Positions 26,675-35,706 are shown, numbered from the stretch's first letter. The stretch is 64,000 nt of DNA from Streptomyces bacillaris (GCF_003268675.1 NZ_CP029378.1:1116001-1180000); one strand, 5' to 3'. Notes: generated by a model not told the origin, from the letters alone. Translations and numbers: made by a program.

Positions 26675-28117
26675 ATGAACACACCAGCCGAGAGCACCCG
26701 GAGGCGCCGGACCGGGCTCCGCGCCGCACTGGCCTCCGCCGCCGCCGTGGCCCTGGCCGCCACCGGTCTCGCCGCCCTGCCGTCCTCGGCGGTCGCGGCG
26801 GCGGACGGGCTCGTCGTCCAGTACCGGACGAGCGCGTCCGGCGCGAGCGCCGACCAGAGCGAGCCGTGGCTGAAGGTGCGGAACGCCGGCTCCGCCTCCG
26901 TACCGCTGAGCAGCGTCAAGGTGCGCTACTACTTCAAGGCCGACTCGGCCTCCGCCGCCTACCGGTTCGCCTGTTCCTGGGCCGTGAAGGGGTGCGCGAA
27001 CATCACCGGTACGTTCGGGACGCTCGCCAACCCGACGGCCACCGCCGACCGTTACCTGGAGATCGGCTTCACGCCGGGCGCGGGCTCGCTGGCCCCGGGC
27101 GCGGACACCGGGGACCTGCAGCTCCGGTTCCACCAGGCGTCCTGGGCCTCGCTGAACCAGTCCGACGACTACTCCTTCGGCCCGCAGCAGTCCGCGTACG
27201 GCGACTGGTCGAAGGTGACGGCCCACCTGAACGGCGCGACGGCGTGGGGCCAGGCGCCCGGCGGCAACGCGCCGACCGACCCGCCGGACCCCACGGACCC
27301 GCCCGGGGACGCGCCGACGCTCTTCGACGACTTCAACTACAGCTCGCACACCGACCAGAGGATCAACACGAACGGCTGGAGCGTACGGTCCAACTCCGGC
27401 GGGCCGGGCGTGCCGGGGGCGACCTGGGCGCCGGAGAACGTCACCTTCGTCTCGCAGAGCGGCAACTCGGTGATGAACCTGGAGACTTCGACGGCCGGGA
27501 CGGGTGCGTCGACCAGGCACACCGAGATCCTGACGCGGTCGATGAAGTTCAAGAACGGGACGTACGCGTCGCGGGTGGGGTTCAGCGACGCGCCGCGCTC
27601 GGGGCCGGACGGCGACCGGATCGTGCAGACCTTCTTCACGATCAACGACCTCAAGGCGCCGATGGCGGACGACTACGCGGAGTACGACTTCGAGTATCTG
27701 CCGAACGGCGGCTGGGGCGAACCGGCCAACATCCTCTACACCACCTCCTGGGAGACCTACCGGCCCGACCCGTGGGAGGCGGTCAACCAGCACACCTCCG
27801 ACGCGCGGTCGTACGCCGGGTGGCACGACCTGGTGGTGACGATCGACGACAACCAGATCACGTACTACGTCGACGGTCAGCACTTCGGGACGCACGGGGC
27901 GGCCTATCTGCCCGAGCGGCCGATGTCGATCAACTTCAACCAGTGGCTGATCGACCTGGAGGGGCAGCCGAGCACCACGCCCCGCGCCTATGACCAGCAG
28001 GTGGACTACGTCCTGCACGTGAAGGACCAGGTGCTCACCCCGGCGCAGGTGAACGCGATGGTCAGCTCGTACCGGAGTGCGGGCAAGACCTTCGAGGACA
28101 CGGTGCCGGGCAGTTAG
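26675..28117 (+). CDS. Secreted CBM3-GH16-like glycan hydrolase
   Basis: This 480-residue exported protein has a signal peptide (RRRRTGLRAALASAAAVALAATGLAALPSSAVAA), a CBM3-like domain (~45-190: LVVQYRT...YYFKAD), a Pro/Asp linker (TDPPDPTDPPGDAP) and a GH16-like lectin-fold domain. The catalytic-type motif E-x-D-x-E is seen as EYDFE (Glu336, Asp338, Glu340). The ATG at 26675 follows ggagaggaac. Substrate is not certain; a beta-glucan or other plant or cell-wall glycan is likely. The stop codon TAG lies across the left end of the MITE-like element, so the C-terminus may be altered. Confidence 0.8.
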   Translation: MNTPAESTRRRRTGLRAALASAAAVALAATGLAALPSSAVAAADGLVVQYRTSASGASADQSEPWLKVRNAGSASVPLSSVKVRYYFKADSASAAYRFACSWAVKGCANITGTFGTLANPTATADRYLEIGFTPGAGSLAPGADTGDLQLRFHQASWASLNQSDDYSFGPQQSAYGDWSKVTAHLNGATAWGQAPGGNAPTDPPDPTDPPGDAPTLFDDFNYSSHTDQRINTNGWSVRSNSGGPGVPGATWAPENVTFVSQSGNSVMNLETSTAGTGASTRHTEILTRSMKFKNGTYASRVGFSDAPRSGPDGDRIVQTFFTINDLKAPMADDYAEYDFEYLPNGGWGEPANILYTTSWETYRPDPWEAVNQHTSDARSYAGWHDLVVTIDDNQITYYVDGQHFGTHGAAYLPERPMSINFNQWLIDLEGQPSTTPRAYDQQVDYVLHVKDQVLTPAQVNAMVSSYRSAGKTFEDTVPGS

Positions 28118-28279
28118 GGCGTGTCCGGCGGATCAGGACCGGATAGGCCGCGGCGTCTGGTGCGGTGCATCGCAAGGCGCTGGAACGTCCTCATCGCGGA
28201 GCGATTCGGGCGTTTCGGCAACGCCGCGAGGTGCCGTGCCAGGCGTCGTGGACCCGGTCAAGATCCGCTGGAGACGCCC
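28117..28279. mobile_element. MITE-like element (163 bp) with 26-bp inverted ends
   Basis: The ends begin gggcgtgtccggcggatc at the left and gggcgtctccagcggatc reading in from the right; the 26-bp arms agree at 22 positions. TA stands at both outer borders (28115-28116 and 28280-28281). There is no coding sequence. The size, ends and TA target fit a non-autonomous element of IS5/IS630-like type. It touches the stop codon of the GH16 gene. Confidence 0.75.
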
Positions 28280-28337
28280 TAGTAGGGCTTTGTTAGGTGG
28301 TCTTGTCACTTTGGGTGTGTGGTAGTTCGCTGGCTGT

Positions 28338-29546
28338 ATGAGGGCTGGGGAGCTTGCCGTGGTGCGGGGTCGGTTGGAGGAGTTCGCTTCGGAGGTGTTC
28401 GCGCCGTTGGTGCGGCGGGACCAGCGGCAGAAGGGTGCTCTGTATCTGCGGGGCCTGCTGCTGGAGGGTCGGAGGAAGTCGATGCAGCCGATGGCGGAAC
28501 GGCTCGGGGTCGATCACCAACAGTTGCAGCAGTTCATGACGTCCTCGACCTGGCCGGTCGAGGACGTCCGGACCCGTCTGGCGTGGCGGGCGGTGGCAGC
28601 GGTGCGACCGCAGGCGTGGGTGGTGGACGACACCGGCTTCCCGAAGGACGGTGTCTTCTCGCCGGGCGTGGCCCGGCAGTACTCCGGCACTCTGGGCAAG
28701 GTCGGCAACTGCCAGATCGGTGTCAGCATCCACGCTGCCTCCGACACGGCTTCATGTCCCTTGTCCTGGCGGCTGTTCCTGCCCACCGCCTGGGACGAGC
28801 CCGAAGCCGAGGCCCGTCGGCGGGCCTGCCGGATTCCCGAGACCGAGCGCCACCGCCCCAAGTGGCAACTGGCGCTGGCCATGCTCGACGACCTCGCCGC
28901 CACCGGTCTGCGGCCCGCGGTCCTCGTCGCGGACGCCGGCTACGGCGCGAACGCCGACTTCCGCCGCGGTCTGGACGAACGCGGTCATGCCTGGGTGCTC
29001 CAGGTGAAGGGCGAGATGACCGCGCACGGTCAGGACGCGGTGCCGCATACGCCCGACTACGGCGGTCTCGGCCCCCGTCCGCTTCCCCGCTACCGCATCC
29101 GCCCGGCAGCCCTGCGCGAGCATGTGCTGGCTGCTGGACGCAGCAGCGGCCGGGCTGTGACCTGGCGCATGGGCTCGAAGGCCGCGATGAACGCGCACTT
29201 CGTACTCCTGCGGGTCCGTCTCGCCGGGCGCCGCCCGAAACCGGCAGCTGACGGCACGATCCCTCTGGTCTGGTTGATCGCGCAATGGCCCGAAGGCGAG
29301 GCGGAACCGGTGAAGTACTGGATCTCGAACCTGCCCGCCGACATCCCGACGAAGGATCTGGTCCGGCTGGCGAAGGCCCGGTGGCGGATCGAGCACGACT
29401 ACCGCGAGCTGAAGACAGCTCTGGGCCTGGACCACTTCGAGGGCCGCTCGTTCACCGGCTGGCACCGCCACGTCACCCTCGTCACCGCCGCCCACCTCTT
29501 CCTGACCGAGCAGCGGTCATGCCCAAAAGTCCCTGCCAGGGCCTGA
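28338..29546 (+). CDS. IS701-family transposase; probable -1 frameshift extends it to 29653
   Basis: The 402-residue zero-frame protein has DDE catalytic signs: Asp in VVDDTGFPKDG, Asp in LVADAGYGAN and Glu in RWRIEHDYRELK. The zero-frame reading stops in SCPKVPARA. A slippery CCCAAAA at 29522-29528, followed after six bases by an 8-bp stem, would shift translation by -1 and add SPCQGLTLYQALALLQHLL plus a cysteine-bearing tail, ending at 29653. That tail resembles the end of other IS701-family transposases as I recall them, so the full product is about 438 residues. The start is an ATG close to the left end. Confidence 0.88.
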   Translation: MRAGELAVVRGRLEEFASEVFAPLVRRDQRQKGALYLRGLLLEGRRKSMQPMAERLGVDHQQLQQFMTSSTWPVEDVRTRLAWRAVAAVRPQAWVVDDTGFPKDGVFSPGVARQYSGTLGKVGNCQIGVSIHAASDTASCPLSWRLFLPTAWDEPEAEARRRACRIPETERHRPKWQLALAMLDDLAATGLRPAVLVADAGYGANADFRRGLDERGHAWVLQVKGEMTAHGQDAVPHTPDYGGLGPRPLPRYRIRPAALREHVLAAGRSSGRAVTWRMGSKAAMNAHFVLLRVRLAGRRPKPAADGTIPLVWLIAQWPEGEAEPVKYWISNLPADIPTKDLVRLAKARWRIEHDYRELKTALGLDHFEGRSFTGWHRHVTLVTAAHLFLTEQRSCPKVPARA

Positions 29547-29565
29547 CCCTCTACCAAGCCCTGGC
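29522..29565 (+). promoter_or_regulatory. Candidate -1 ribosomal frameshift signal
   Basis: The heptamer C-CCA-AAA lies in the correct zero-frame phase for X-XXY-YYZ slippage. A six-base spacer (gtccct) then leads to a perfect 8-bp stem (gccagggc 29535-29542, gccctggc 29558-29565). The zero-frame TGA (29544-29546) falls in the loop. The shifted frame is open to 29653. Confidence 0.72.
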
Positions 29566-29785
29566 CCTCCTCCAACATCTGCTAGCCACCTGGACCGGAA
29601 CCTGCCCCACCTGCCGACAACCCACCCCATGGCAGCCCTACGACACCACCTAACAAAGCCCTACTAGGAGCGGTACGGGCGGGGCGGGGGCCGAGGGCGG
29701 CCGCCGCCCCGCTTCCGTGTGTCCGGATCCGCCCCCTCCATCGCCCCCGTACGCCGCTGACCGGGGCGAATTTTGCGGTGCCCCC

Positions 29786-29850
29786 TTGACAGCCCCGCCA
29801 CCCCCCAGGCAATCTTCCGTTAAGCAGAAACTAACTTCCGCAATACGGAA
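29786..29850 (+). promoter_or_regulatory. hyi promoter and tandem operators
   Basis: A candidate promoter has TTGACA at 29786 and CAATCT at 29810 with an 18-base spacer. Overlapping its -10 element is ttccgttaagcagaa (29815-29829), and 21 bp further lies the perfect ttccgcaatacggaa (29836-29850), close to the hyi start. This geometry suits repression of the same kind proposed for aceB and gcl. Confidence 0.72.
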
Positions 29851-29867
29851 GGAGCGCCGAAACCCTC

Positions 29868-30707
29868 ATGGGATACCCGGACCAGCGCTTCGATGTGAAC
29901 CTTTCGATCCTCTTCACGGAACTCCCGCTCCTGGAGCGTCCCGCGGCAGCCGCCGCGGCGGGCTTCACGGCGGTCGAGCTGTGGTGGCCCTGGATCGAGA
30001 CCCCCACCCCCATCCGGGCGGAGCTCGACGCCCTCGAGAAGGCGCTCGACGACGCCGGCACCCAGCTGGTGGGACTGAACTTCTACGCCGGACAGCTGCC
30101 CGGCCCCGACCGCGGCGCGCTCTCCGTGCCCGGTGAGGAGTCCGACCGCTTCCGCGAGAACATCGAGGTGGCGGCCGACTTCGCCGCCTCGGTCGGCTGC
30201 ACGGCGCTCAACGCGCTGTACGGCAACCGTGTCGAGGGCGTGGACCCGCAGGTGCAGGACGCGCTCGCCCTGGAGAACCTGGTGCTGGCCGCCCGCGCGG
30301 CGGACCGCGTCGGCGCGATCCTCCTGGTCGAGACCCTCAACAAGCCGGAGTCGCCGCTCTATCCGCTGGTGAGCGCACCGGCCGCGATCGAGGTCGTCGA
30401 CAAGGTCAACGCGGCGACGGGCCTGGGGAACGCCAAGTTCCTGCTGGACCTCTACCACCTGTCGATGAACGGCGAGGACCTGAGCCAGGTCATCAAGGCG
30501 TACGCCGCCAGGACCGGCCACGTCCAGATCGCCGACAACCCGGGGCGCGGCGCGCCGGGCACCGGCACCCTCCCGCTGGAGCGACTGCTCGACGAGCTGA
30601 AGGACGCCGGTTACGCGGGCTGGGTCGGCCTGGAGTACAAGCCGGGCGACCGGCCGAGCGCGGAGGCCTTCGACTGGCTCCCGGTCTCGGCCCGAGCGGC
30701 CCGCTGA
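29868..30707 (+). CDS. hyi: Hydroxypyruvate isomerase
   Basis: This 279-residue TIM-barrel enzyme interconverts hydroxypyruvate and tartronate semialdehyde. Metal/catalytic Glu residues appear in ILLVETLNK and GLEYKPGD, with LDLYHLSMNGED and HVQIADNPGRGAPGTG typical of Hyi. It is the first gene of a hyi-glxR unit. A ggaagg ribosome-binding site overlaps the right-hand operator. With gcl and glxR it carries glyoxylate towards glycerate. Confidence 0.95.
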   Translation: MGYPDQRFDVNLSILFTELPLLERPAAAAAAGFTAVELWWPWIETPTPIRAELDALEKALDDAGTQLVGLNFYAGQLPGPDRGALSVPGEESDRFRENIEVAADFAASVGCTALNALYGNRVEGVDPQVQDALALENLVLAARAADRVGAILLVETLNKPESPLYPLVSAPAAIEVVDKVNAATGLGNAKFLLDLYHLSMNGEDLSQVIKAYAARTGHVQIADNPGRGAPGTGTLPLERLLDELKDAGYAGWVGLEYKPGDRPSAEAFDWLPVSARAAR

Positions 30708-30775
30708 CCGGCCGGAACCACCACGGGGTGAGCCCAACCCCCCTACGTACACACGTTTTTCAGGAAGGCACCCTC

Positions 30776-31669
30776 ATGAGCAACAACCTCCCCAAGGTCG
30801 CCTGGATCGGTCTCGGCATCATGGGCTCCCCCATGTCGGAGAACCTGATCAAGGCCGGTTACTCCGTCACCGGATACACCCTGGAGCAGGACAAGATCGA
30901 CCGGCTGGTCGCGGCCGGCGGCACCGGCGCCTCCTCGATCGCGGACGCGGTCGCGGACGCGGATGTCGTCATCACGATGGTGCCCGCATCGCCGCAGGTC
31001 GAGGCCATCGCGTACGGCCCCGACGGCATCCTGGAGAACGCGAAGCGCGGGGCGCTGCTGGTGGACATGTCCTCCATCACCCCGCAGACCTCCGTGGACC
31101 TCGCGAAGAACGCGGCCGAGAAGGGCATCCGGGTCCTGGACGCGCCGGTCTCCGGCGGCGAGGCCGGGGCCGTCGAGGCGGTGCTCTCCATCATGGTCGG
31201 CGGTGAGCAGGCGGACTTCGACGCCGCGAAGCCGCTCCTGGAGGCGCTCGGCAAGACGATCGTGCTCTGCGGCCCGCACGGCTCCGGCCAGACGGTGAAG
31301 GCCGCCAACCAGCTGATCGTCGCGGTCAACATCCAGGCCTGCGCCGAGGCCGTGGTCTTCCTGGAGAAGTCCGGGGTGGACCTCACCGCCGCGCTGGACG
31401 TCCTCAACGGCGGGCTCGCCGGCTCCACCGTGCTGACCCGCAAGAAGGACAACTTCCTGAAGCGGGACTTCGCCCCCGGCTTCCGGATCGACCTGCACCA
31501 CAAGGACATGGGCATCGTGACCGACGCCGCCCGCAACGTCGGCGCGGCCCTGCCGGTCGGCGCCGTGGTCGCCCAGCTGGTCGCCTCGCTGCGCGCCCAG
31601 GGCGACGGCGGGCTGGACCACTCGGCGCTGCTGCGCTCGGTCGAGCGGCTCTCCGGCTCCCAGGTCTGA
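30776..31669 (+). CDS. glxR: 2-hydroxy-3-oxopropionate (tartronate semialdehyde) reductase
   Basis: This 297-residue beta-hydroxyacid dehydrogenase reduces tartronate semialdehyde to D-glycerate. It has the nucleotide-binding GLGIMGSPMSENL, the substrate motif VSGGEAGAV and the catalytic Lys in SGQTVKAANQ. ATG at 30776 follows caggaagg; an upstream GTG adds an unlikely leader. It is 68 bases after hyi and probably cotranscribed. Confidence 0.95.
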   Translation: MSNNLPKVAWIGLGIMGSPMSENLIKAGYSVTGYTLEQDKIDRLVAAGGTGASSIADAVADADVVITMVPASPQVEAIAYGPDGILENAKRGALLVDMSSITPQTSVDLAKNAAEKGIRVLDAPVSGGEAGAVEAVLSIMVGGEQADFDAAKPLLEALGKTIVLCGPHGSGQTVKAANQLIVAVNIQACAEAVVFLEKSGVDLTAALDVLNGGLAGSTVLTRKKDNFLKRDFAPGFRIDLHHKDMGIVTDAARNVGAALPVGAVVAQLVASLRAQGDGGLDHSALLRSVERLSGSQV

Positions 31670-31814
31670 CCCCTCCGGCTCCGCAAGGAGCCCCTGGCCT
31701 CGTACGGGGCCACGGCCCGCACGGCGGGCCCCCTGATCTCCGGGCCGCGGTGGCGCTGACACCTGTCCTGTCGCGCCCAGGCGCTGCCGCGGCCCGGAAC
31801 CACACACTTCGATT

Positions 31815-31829
31815 TCAACAAACTGTTGA
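31815..31829. promoter_or_regulatory. Perfect palindrome before catalase
   Basis: The sequence tcaacaaactgttga has the same half-sites and three-base spacer as the site before uraD (22601). It lies about 70 bases before the catalase start. Confidence 0.72.
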
Positions 31830-31897
31830 CGTTCTCTCCGCGGCGAACCTACGCTCCTCAAGCCGTCAGCAGCTCGTACGAAAGGTCATCCCGCCAC

Positions 31898-33355
31898 ATG
31901 GCTAAGCGTGTGCTCACGACCGAGTCAGGCGCCCCGGTCGCCGACAACCAGAACTCCGCCACCGCCGGTGTCGGTGGACCGATCCTCCTCCAGGACCAGC
32001 ACCTCCTGGAGAAGCTCGCCCGCTTCAACCGTGAGCGCATCCCGGAGCGCGTGGTCCACGCCCGCGGCTCCGGCGCGTACGGCTACTTCGAGGTGACCGA
32101 CGACGTCACCGGCTTCACCCGCGCCGACTTCCTCTCCGAGGTGGGCAAACGCACCGAGACGTTCCTCCGCTTCTCCACCGTGGCGGACTCCCTCGGCGGC
32201 GCGGACGCGGTCCGCGACCCGCGCGGCTTCGCCCTCAAGTTCTATACGAACGAGGGCAATTACGACCTCGTCGGGAACAACACCCCGGTGTTCTTCATCA
32301 AGGACCCGATCAAGTTCCCCGACTTCATCCACTCGCAGAAGCGCGACCCCTTCACGGGCCGTCAGGAGCCGGACAACGTCTGGGACTTCTGGGCGCACGC
32401 CCCCGAGGCGACGCACCAGGTCACCTGGCTGATGGGCGACCGGGGCATCCCCGCCTCGTACCGCCACATGAACGGCTACGGCTCGCACACCTACCAGTGG
32501 ACGAACGCCGAGGGCGAGGCCTTCTTCGTCAAGTACCACTTCAAGACCAACCAGGGCGTGCGCTCCCTCTCCGCCGAGCAGGCCGCCGAGCTGGTCGGCA
32601 AGGACGCCAACTCGCACCAGACGGACCTGCTCCAGGCCATCGAGCGGGGCGTCAACCCGTCCTGGACGCTGTACGTCCAGGTGATGCCGGCCGCCGAGGC
32701 CGCCGACTACCGGTTCAACCCGTTCGACCTCACCAAGGTGTGGCCGCACGCGGACTACCCGCTCCAGCGGGTCGGCCGGCTGGTGCTGGACCGGAACCCG
32801 GACAACGTCTTCGCCGAGGTCGAGCAGGCCGCGTTCTCGCCGAACAACTTCGTGCCCGGCATCGGCCCGTCCCCGGACAAGATGCTCCAGGGCCGGCTGT
32901 TCGCCTACGCCGACGCACACCGCTACCGCCTGGGCGTCAACCACACCCAGCTGCCGGTCAACGCCCCGAAGGCGACGCAGGCCGACAACTACGGCCGGGA
33001 CGGGCTGCACGCCACCCGCTACGGCTCGCGCCACGACAAGAACTACGAGCCCAACTCGTACGCCGGTCCGACCCAGACCGACGCCGCGCTCGGCGCCCCG
33101 CTCGCCATCCACGGCTGGACGGGCACCTACGAGACGGCCGCCCACGTCAAGGACGACGACTTCTTCCAGGCGGGCGAGCTGTACCGGCTGATGTCCGAGG
33201 ACGAGAAGGGCCGGCTGGTCGCCAACATCGCCGGAGGCCTCTCGCAGGTCACCCGCGACGACGTGATCGAGAAGAACCTCGCCCACTTCCACGCCGCCGA
33301 CGCCGACTACGGCAAGCGCGTGGAGGAGGCCGTCCGCGCCTTGCGCGAGGACTGA
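31898..33355 (+). CDS. Monofunctional haem catalase
   Basis: This 485-residue small-subunit (clade 3-like) catalase breaks down H2O2. The catalytic His is in [16 protein letters not shown], Asn in [11 protein letters not shown], and the haem-ligand Tyr in [18 protein letters not shown] at 31898 is preceded by gaaagg. It follows glxR by about 230 bases with its own promoter region and shares a palindrome with the uricase operon, so it probably removes the peroxide made by uricase. Confidence 0.97.
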   Translation: MAKRVLTTESGAPVADNQNSATAGVGGPILLQDQHLLEKLARFNRERIPERVVHARGSGAYGYFEVTDDVTGFTRADFLSEVGKRTETFLRFSTVADSLGGADAVRDPRGFALKFYTNEGNYDLVGNNTPVFFIKDPIKFPDFIHSQKRDPFTGRQEPDNVWDFWAHAPEATHQVTWLMGDRGIPASYRHMNGYGSHTYQWTNAEGEAFFVKYHFKTNQGVRSLSAEQAAELVGKDANSHQTDLLQAIERGVNPSWTLYVQVMPAAEAADYRFNPFDLTKVWPHADYPLQRVGRLVLDRNPDNVFAEVEQAAFSPNNFVPGIGPSPDKMLQGRLFAYADAHRYRLGVNHTQLPVNAPKATQADNYGRDGLHATRYGSRHDKNYEPNSYAGPTQTDAALGAPLAIHGWTGTYETAAHVKDDDFFQAGELYRLMSEDEKGRLVANIAGGLSQVTRDDVIEKNLAHFHAADADYGKRVEEAVRALRED

Positions 33356-33370
33356 GCCTCTCACAGACCC

Positions 33371-33418
33371 CTGCCCGTACCGCGCACCCGGATGAGGGGT
33401 GCCGCGCGGGACGGGCAG
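33371..33418 (+). terminator. Imperfect hairpin after catalase
   Basis: The outer arms ctgcccgt/acgggcag and inner arms cgcgcaccc/gggtgccgcg pair with a small bulge, 16 bases past the catalase stop. Confidence 0.6.
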
Positions 33419-33915
33419 GACGACGAGGCCGCGGCGGCTGTGCGATGCCAGTGCGGTGGTGAAGGTCCCGGGGACCGTCTTCTGACCTGAAGGAGACGCC
33501 CTCACCCGGGTCCGATCGCCGCCGTCGCGGTCCCTGTCACCCGGGGCTCACCCCCCAGCACCACCTTCGCAACACCCCTGAACGAGGGCGCGGAGTACGG
33601 ATACGGTCCCGTACTGCGCGCCCTCTTTGCCATGCCTTCCCCCGGGTCCCGGCGCCCTCCCCGCGCCTCCCACCCGGTGGCTTGAATCCATATAGACCGC
33701 GTACAGAGTCTGCCCAGAGGCCTGCGTGCAGTATGGGCGGCGCATTGACCGCCTCTGCCGTTCTGGCACACACCCTGCCCGCTCGCTCAAGGGCCGTGTG
33801 CGGTGCGATCCCCCTTCCTCCTCCCCCCGCTCCCTTCCTCCGCAGCGCGACAGACGGCTACCCGCACGACACGTACGGCACGTCACAGTCATCAGGTGAA
33901 TACAAGGGGAAGCAG
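33419..33915. other. Intergenic region before the NRPS operon
   Basis: This stretch of about 500 bases shows no convincing gene on either strand: open frames lack GC3 bias and family features. It is less GC-rich in the middle (tgaatccatatagaccgcgt), so it probably holds the promoter and SARP-binding region of the NRPS operon. I could not fix -35/-10 boxes or heptamer repeats by eye. Confidence 0.5.
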
Positions 33916-34962
33916 ATGCTCGAAGTTGGTACTTCCCGGGCCGGTACCGAGCCCGCCAGCCGCTTTCTGACCACGGTCGACGAGGTCACCGTGCTGCTGG
34001 GGACGGCGGCCGACAAGGCCGACTCCCAGTACTCCGGCGACGCGCGGACCGCCCTGCTCGGCCGGGTGGCCGAGATCAACAAGGCCGCCGACGCGGGCGA
34101 CCAGCAGGCCCTGTACGTCCAGCAGTACCTGCTCGACCGGATCTACCGGCTGCACACCAAGCTGACGGACCGGGAGACCGCCGAGGGCTCGGTCGTCGCG
34201 CACGAGATCGGCCGGCTGCTGGAGACCGCCACCGCCGAGGCGCAGGACCGGCTGATCGAGCCGGGGCTGCTGGAGGAGGCGCCCACCGAACCGCGCGCCT
34301 ACCTCTCCTGGCTGAAGAAGACCGCCCGTGAGCACCGGGTCTACAAGCACCCGTACTACCACGAGTTCATCCGCAACCGGGCCACCGAGGCCGACCTGCG
34401 CAACTACGTGATGCAGGAGTCCGTGGTCGACGGCCGCTTCGACGATCTGCTGGCGATGATGCAGGTCGGTACGGCGGGTGCGGCGAAGATGGAGATCGCC
34501 GCCAACTTCTGGGACGAGATGGGCAACGGCGACCACGCCCAGGTCCACACCACCCTCTTCAACAAGATCTTCGAGGTCTTCCAGATCCCGGACGAGGAGC
34601 TGGAGCGCTCGCTCACCGCCAACTCGCTCCTCAACGGCAACCTCGCGGTCCTGCTGTGCCGTTACCGCTCGCTGTACCCGGAGGCCGTCGGTTTCCTCGG
34701 GATGACCGAGTGGATGGCGCCGGACCGGTTCGTCCAGGTCGTGCACGCCTGGGAGCGGCTCGGCCTGCCCGAGGTCGGCATCGTCTACCACCGGCTCCAC
34801 ATCACCATCGACTCCCAGCACGCCCAGGGCTGGTTCCACAACGTGGTGCTGCCCGCCGCCGAGTCCCCGCGGATGCGCCGGGCCATCGCCCGCGGCATCC
34901 TCTGGCGGCTCAACGCCTCGGCGACCTATCTGGACGAGCGCATGCCGTCGGTCACCGGCTGA
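33916..34962 (+). CDS. Haem-oxygenase-like diiron oxidase (HDO family)
   Basis: This 348-residue protein has an N-terminal helical extension of about 130 residues. The all-helical iron-binding domain follows (from EHRVYKHPYYHEFIRNRATEADL), with the pattern YVMQESVVDGRFDD and NFWDEMGNGDHAQVHTTLF, and later His/Asp residues (VYHRLHITIDSQHAQGW). Family members (UndA, BesC, SznF, HrmI, BelK) do N-oxidation, C-C cleavage or desaturation of amino or fatty acids. First gene of the NRPS operon; the 2OG oxygenase follows at 52 bases. ATG follows aagggga. Substrate unknown. Confidence 0.84.
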   Translation: MLEVGTSRAGTEPASRFLTTVDEVTVLLGTAADKADSQYSGDARTALLGRVAEINKAADAGDQQALYVQQYLLDRIYRLHTKLTDRETAEGSVVAHEIGRLLETATAEAQDRLIEPGLLEEAPTEPRAYLSWLKKTAREHRVYKHPYYHEFIRNRATEADLRNYVMQESVVDGRFDDLLAMMQVGTAGAAKMEIAANFWDEMGNGDHAQVHTTLFNKIFEVFQIPDEELERSLTANSLLNGNLAVLLCRYRSLYPEAVGFLGMTEWMAPDRFVQVVHAWERLGLPEVGIVYHRLHITIDSQHAQGWFHNVVLPAAESPRMRRAIARGILWRLNASATYLDERMPSVTG

Positions 34963-35013
34963 GGCCCCGCCACCGCCCACCAGGAGCCACCACCCGTCAG
35001 GAGGGGAGAGCAC

Positions 35014-35706
35014 ATGCCGCTCGGCACCGAAGGATTCACCGTCATCGACCTGCCCGAGGTCGCGCCCGACATCCTGCCCAGCTACGACCGCTGCCCGGTC
35101 GACGACTACATGGGCAACGGCACCCGCTTCAAGCGGTTCTCGCAGTACAAGCTCACTCCGGCCGAGGACGACGCCTGGTCGTTCAAGCGGCTGCCGCACC
35201 GCGACTACACCACGTACAAGAAGTTCAACCCGGTCGGCGGCGGCATCCGCCGCGTCTACGAGCCGATCGAGGTGGACTTCACCCCCCTGATCTCCGAGGG
35301 CATCCGCGAACTGGGCCTGGACCGGTCCGAGCCGTGGCAGATCAACGTCCACCAGAACCGCACCCGCGCCGACGGCGGCAGGCCCGGCCCGCTCACCCCG
35401 GAAGGGGTGCACCACGACGGCCACGAGTTCGTCATGATCGCCATCCTGAACAAGGTGAACGTGGCGGGCGGCACCACCCGGCTCTGGAAGCCGGGGGCGG
35501 ACGCGCCCTTCTGGTCGGGGACGCTCGAAGCCGGTCAGGCGGTCCTGCTCGACGACCGGGGGCTCGCCCACGACGTCACGGACGTCCTCTCCGCCGACGG
35601 CGGTCCGGGCCACCGCGACATCGTGATCATCGCCTTCTCCCGCTGGGCGGAGAAGTGGTACGGCGACGAGCACGACGCGGCGGCCCTCGAAGAGCAAGAG
35701 GCCTGA
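35014..35706 (+). CDS. 2OG-Fe(II) oxygenase (2OG-Fe_Oxy_2 type)
   Basis: This 230-residue non-haem iron oxygenase looks like the family that includes the isoleucine 4-hydroxylase IDO. The iron facial triad is likely HHDGHEF (H-x-D) plus His in GLAHDVTDV; the 2OG-binding Arg candidate is in GHRDIVIIAFSR. A strong aggaggggag ribosome-binding site precedes ATG at 35014. It stands next to an HDO gene, as in the nitro/cyclopropane amino acid loci of hormaomycin and belactosin (as I recall them). It probably modifies the amino acid used by one of the A domains. Confidence 0.86.
   Translation: MPLGTEGFTVIDLPEVAPDILPSYDRCPVDDYMGNGTRFKRFSQYKLTPAEDDAWSFKRLPHRDYTTYKKFNPVGGGIRRVYEPIEVDFTPLISEGIRELGLDRSEPWQINVHQNRTRADGGRPGPLTPEGVHHDGHEFVMIAILNKVNVAGGTTRLWKPGADAPFWSGTLEAGQAVLLDDRGLAHDVTDVLSADGGPGHRDIVIIAFSRWAEKWYGDEHDAAALEEQEA

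Larger units (their letters stand above)
28283..29663 (+). mobile_element. IS701-family insertion sequence (1381 bp)
   Basis: The terminal inverted repeats are identical over 19 bases (tagggctttgttaggtggt). CTAG direct repeats flank both sides (28279-28282 and 29664-29667), matching the YTAR target preference known for IS701. It carries one transposase with a likely programmed frameshift. It is inserted in the CTAG made at the right end of the MITE-like element. Confidence 0.93.

Noticed and set aside
33502..33892. Small minus-strand frames before the NRPS operon
   Set aside because: Overlapping frames in several registers, Arg/Gly-rich, with no start context; more likely non-coding control DNA.
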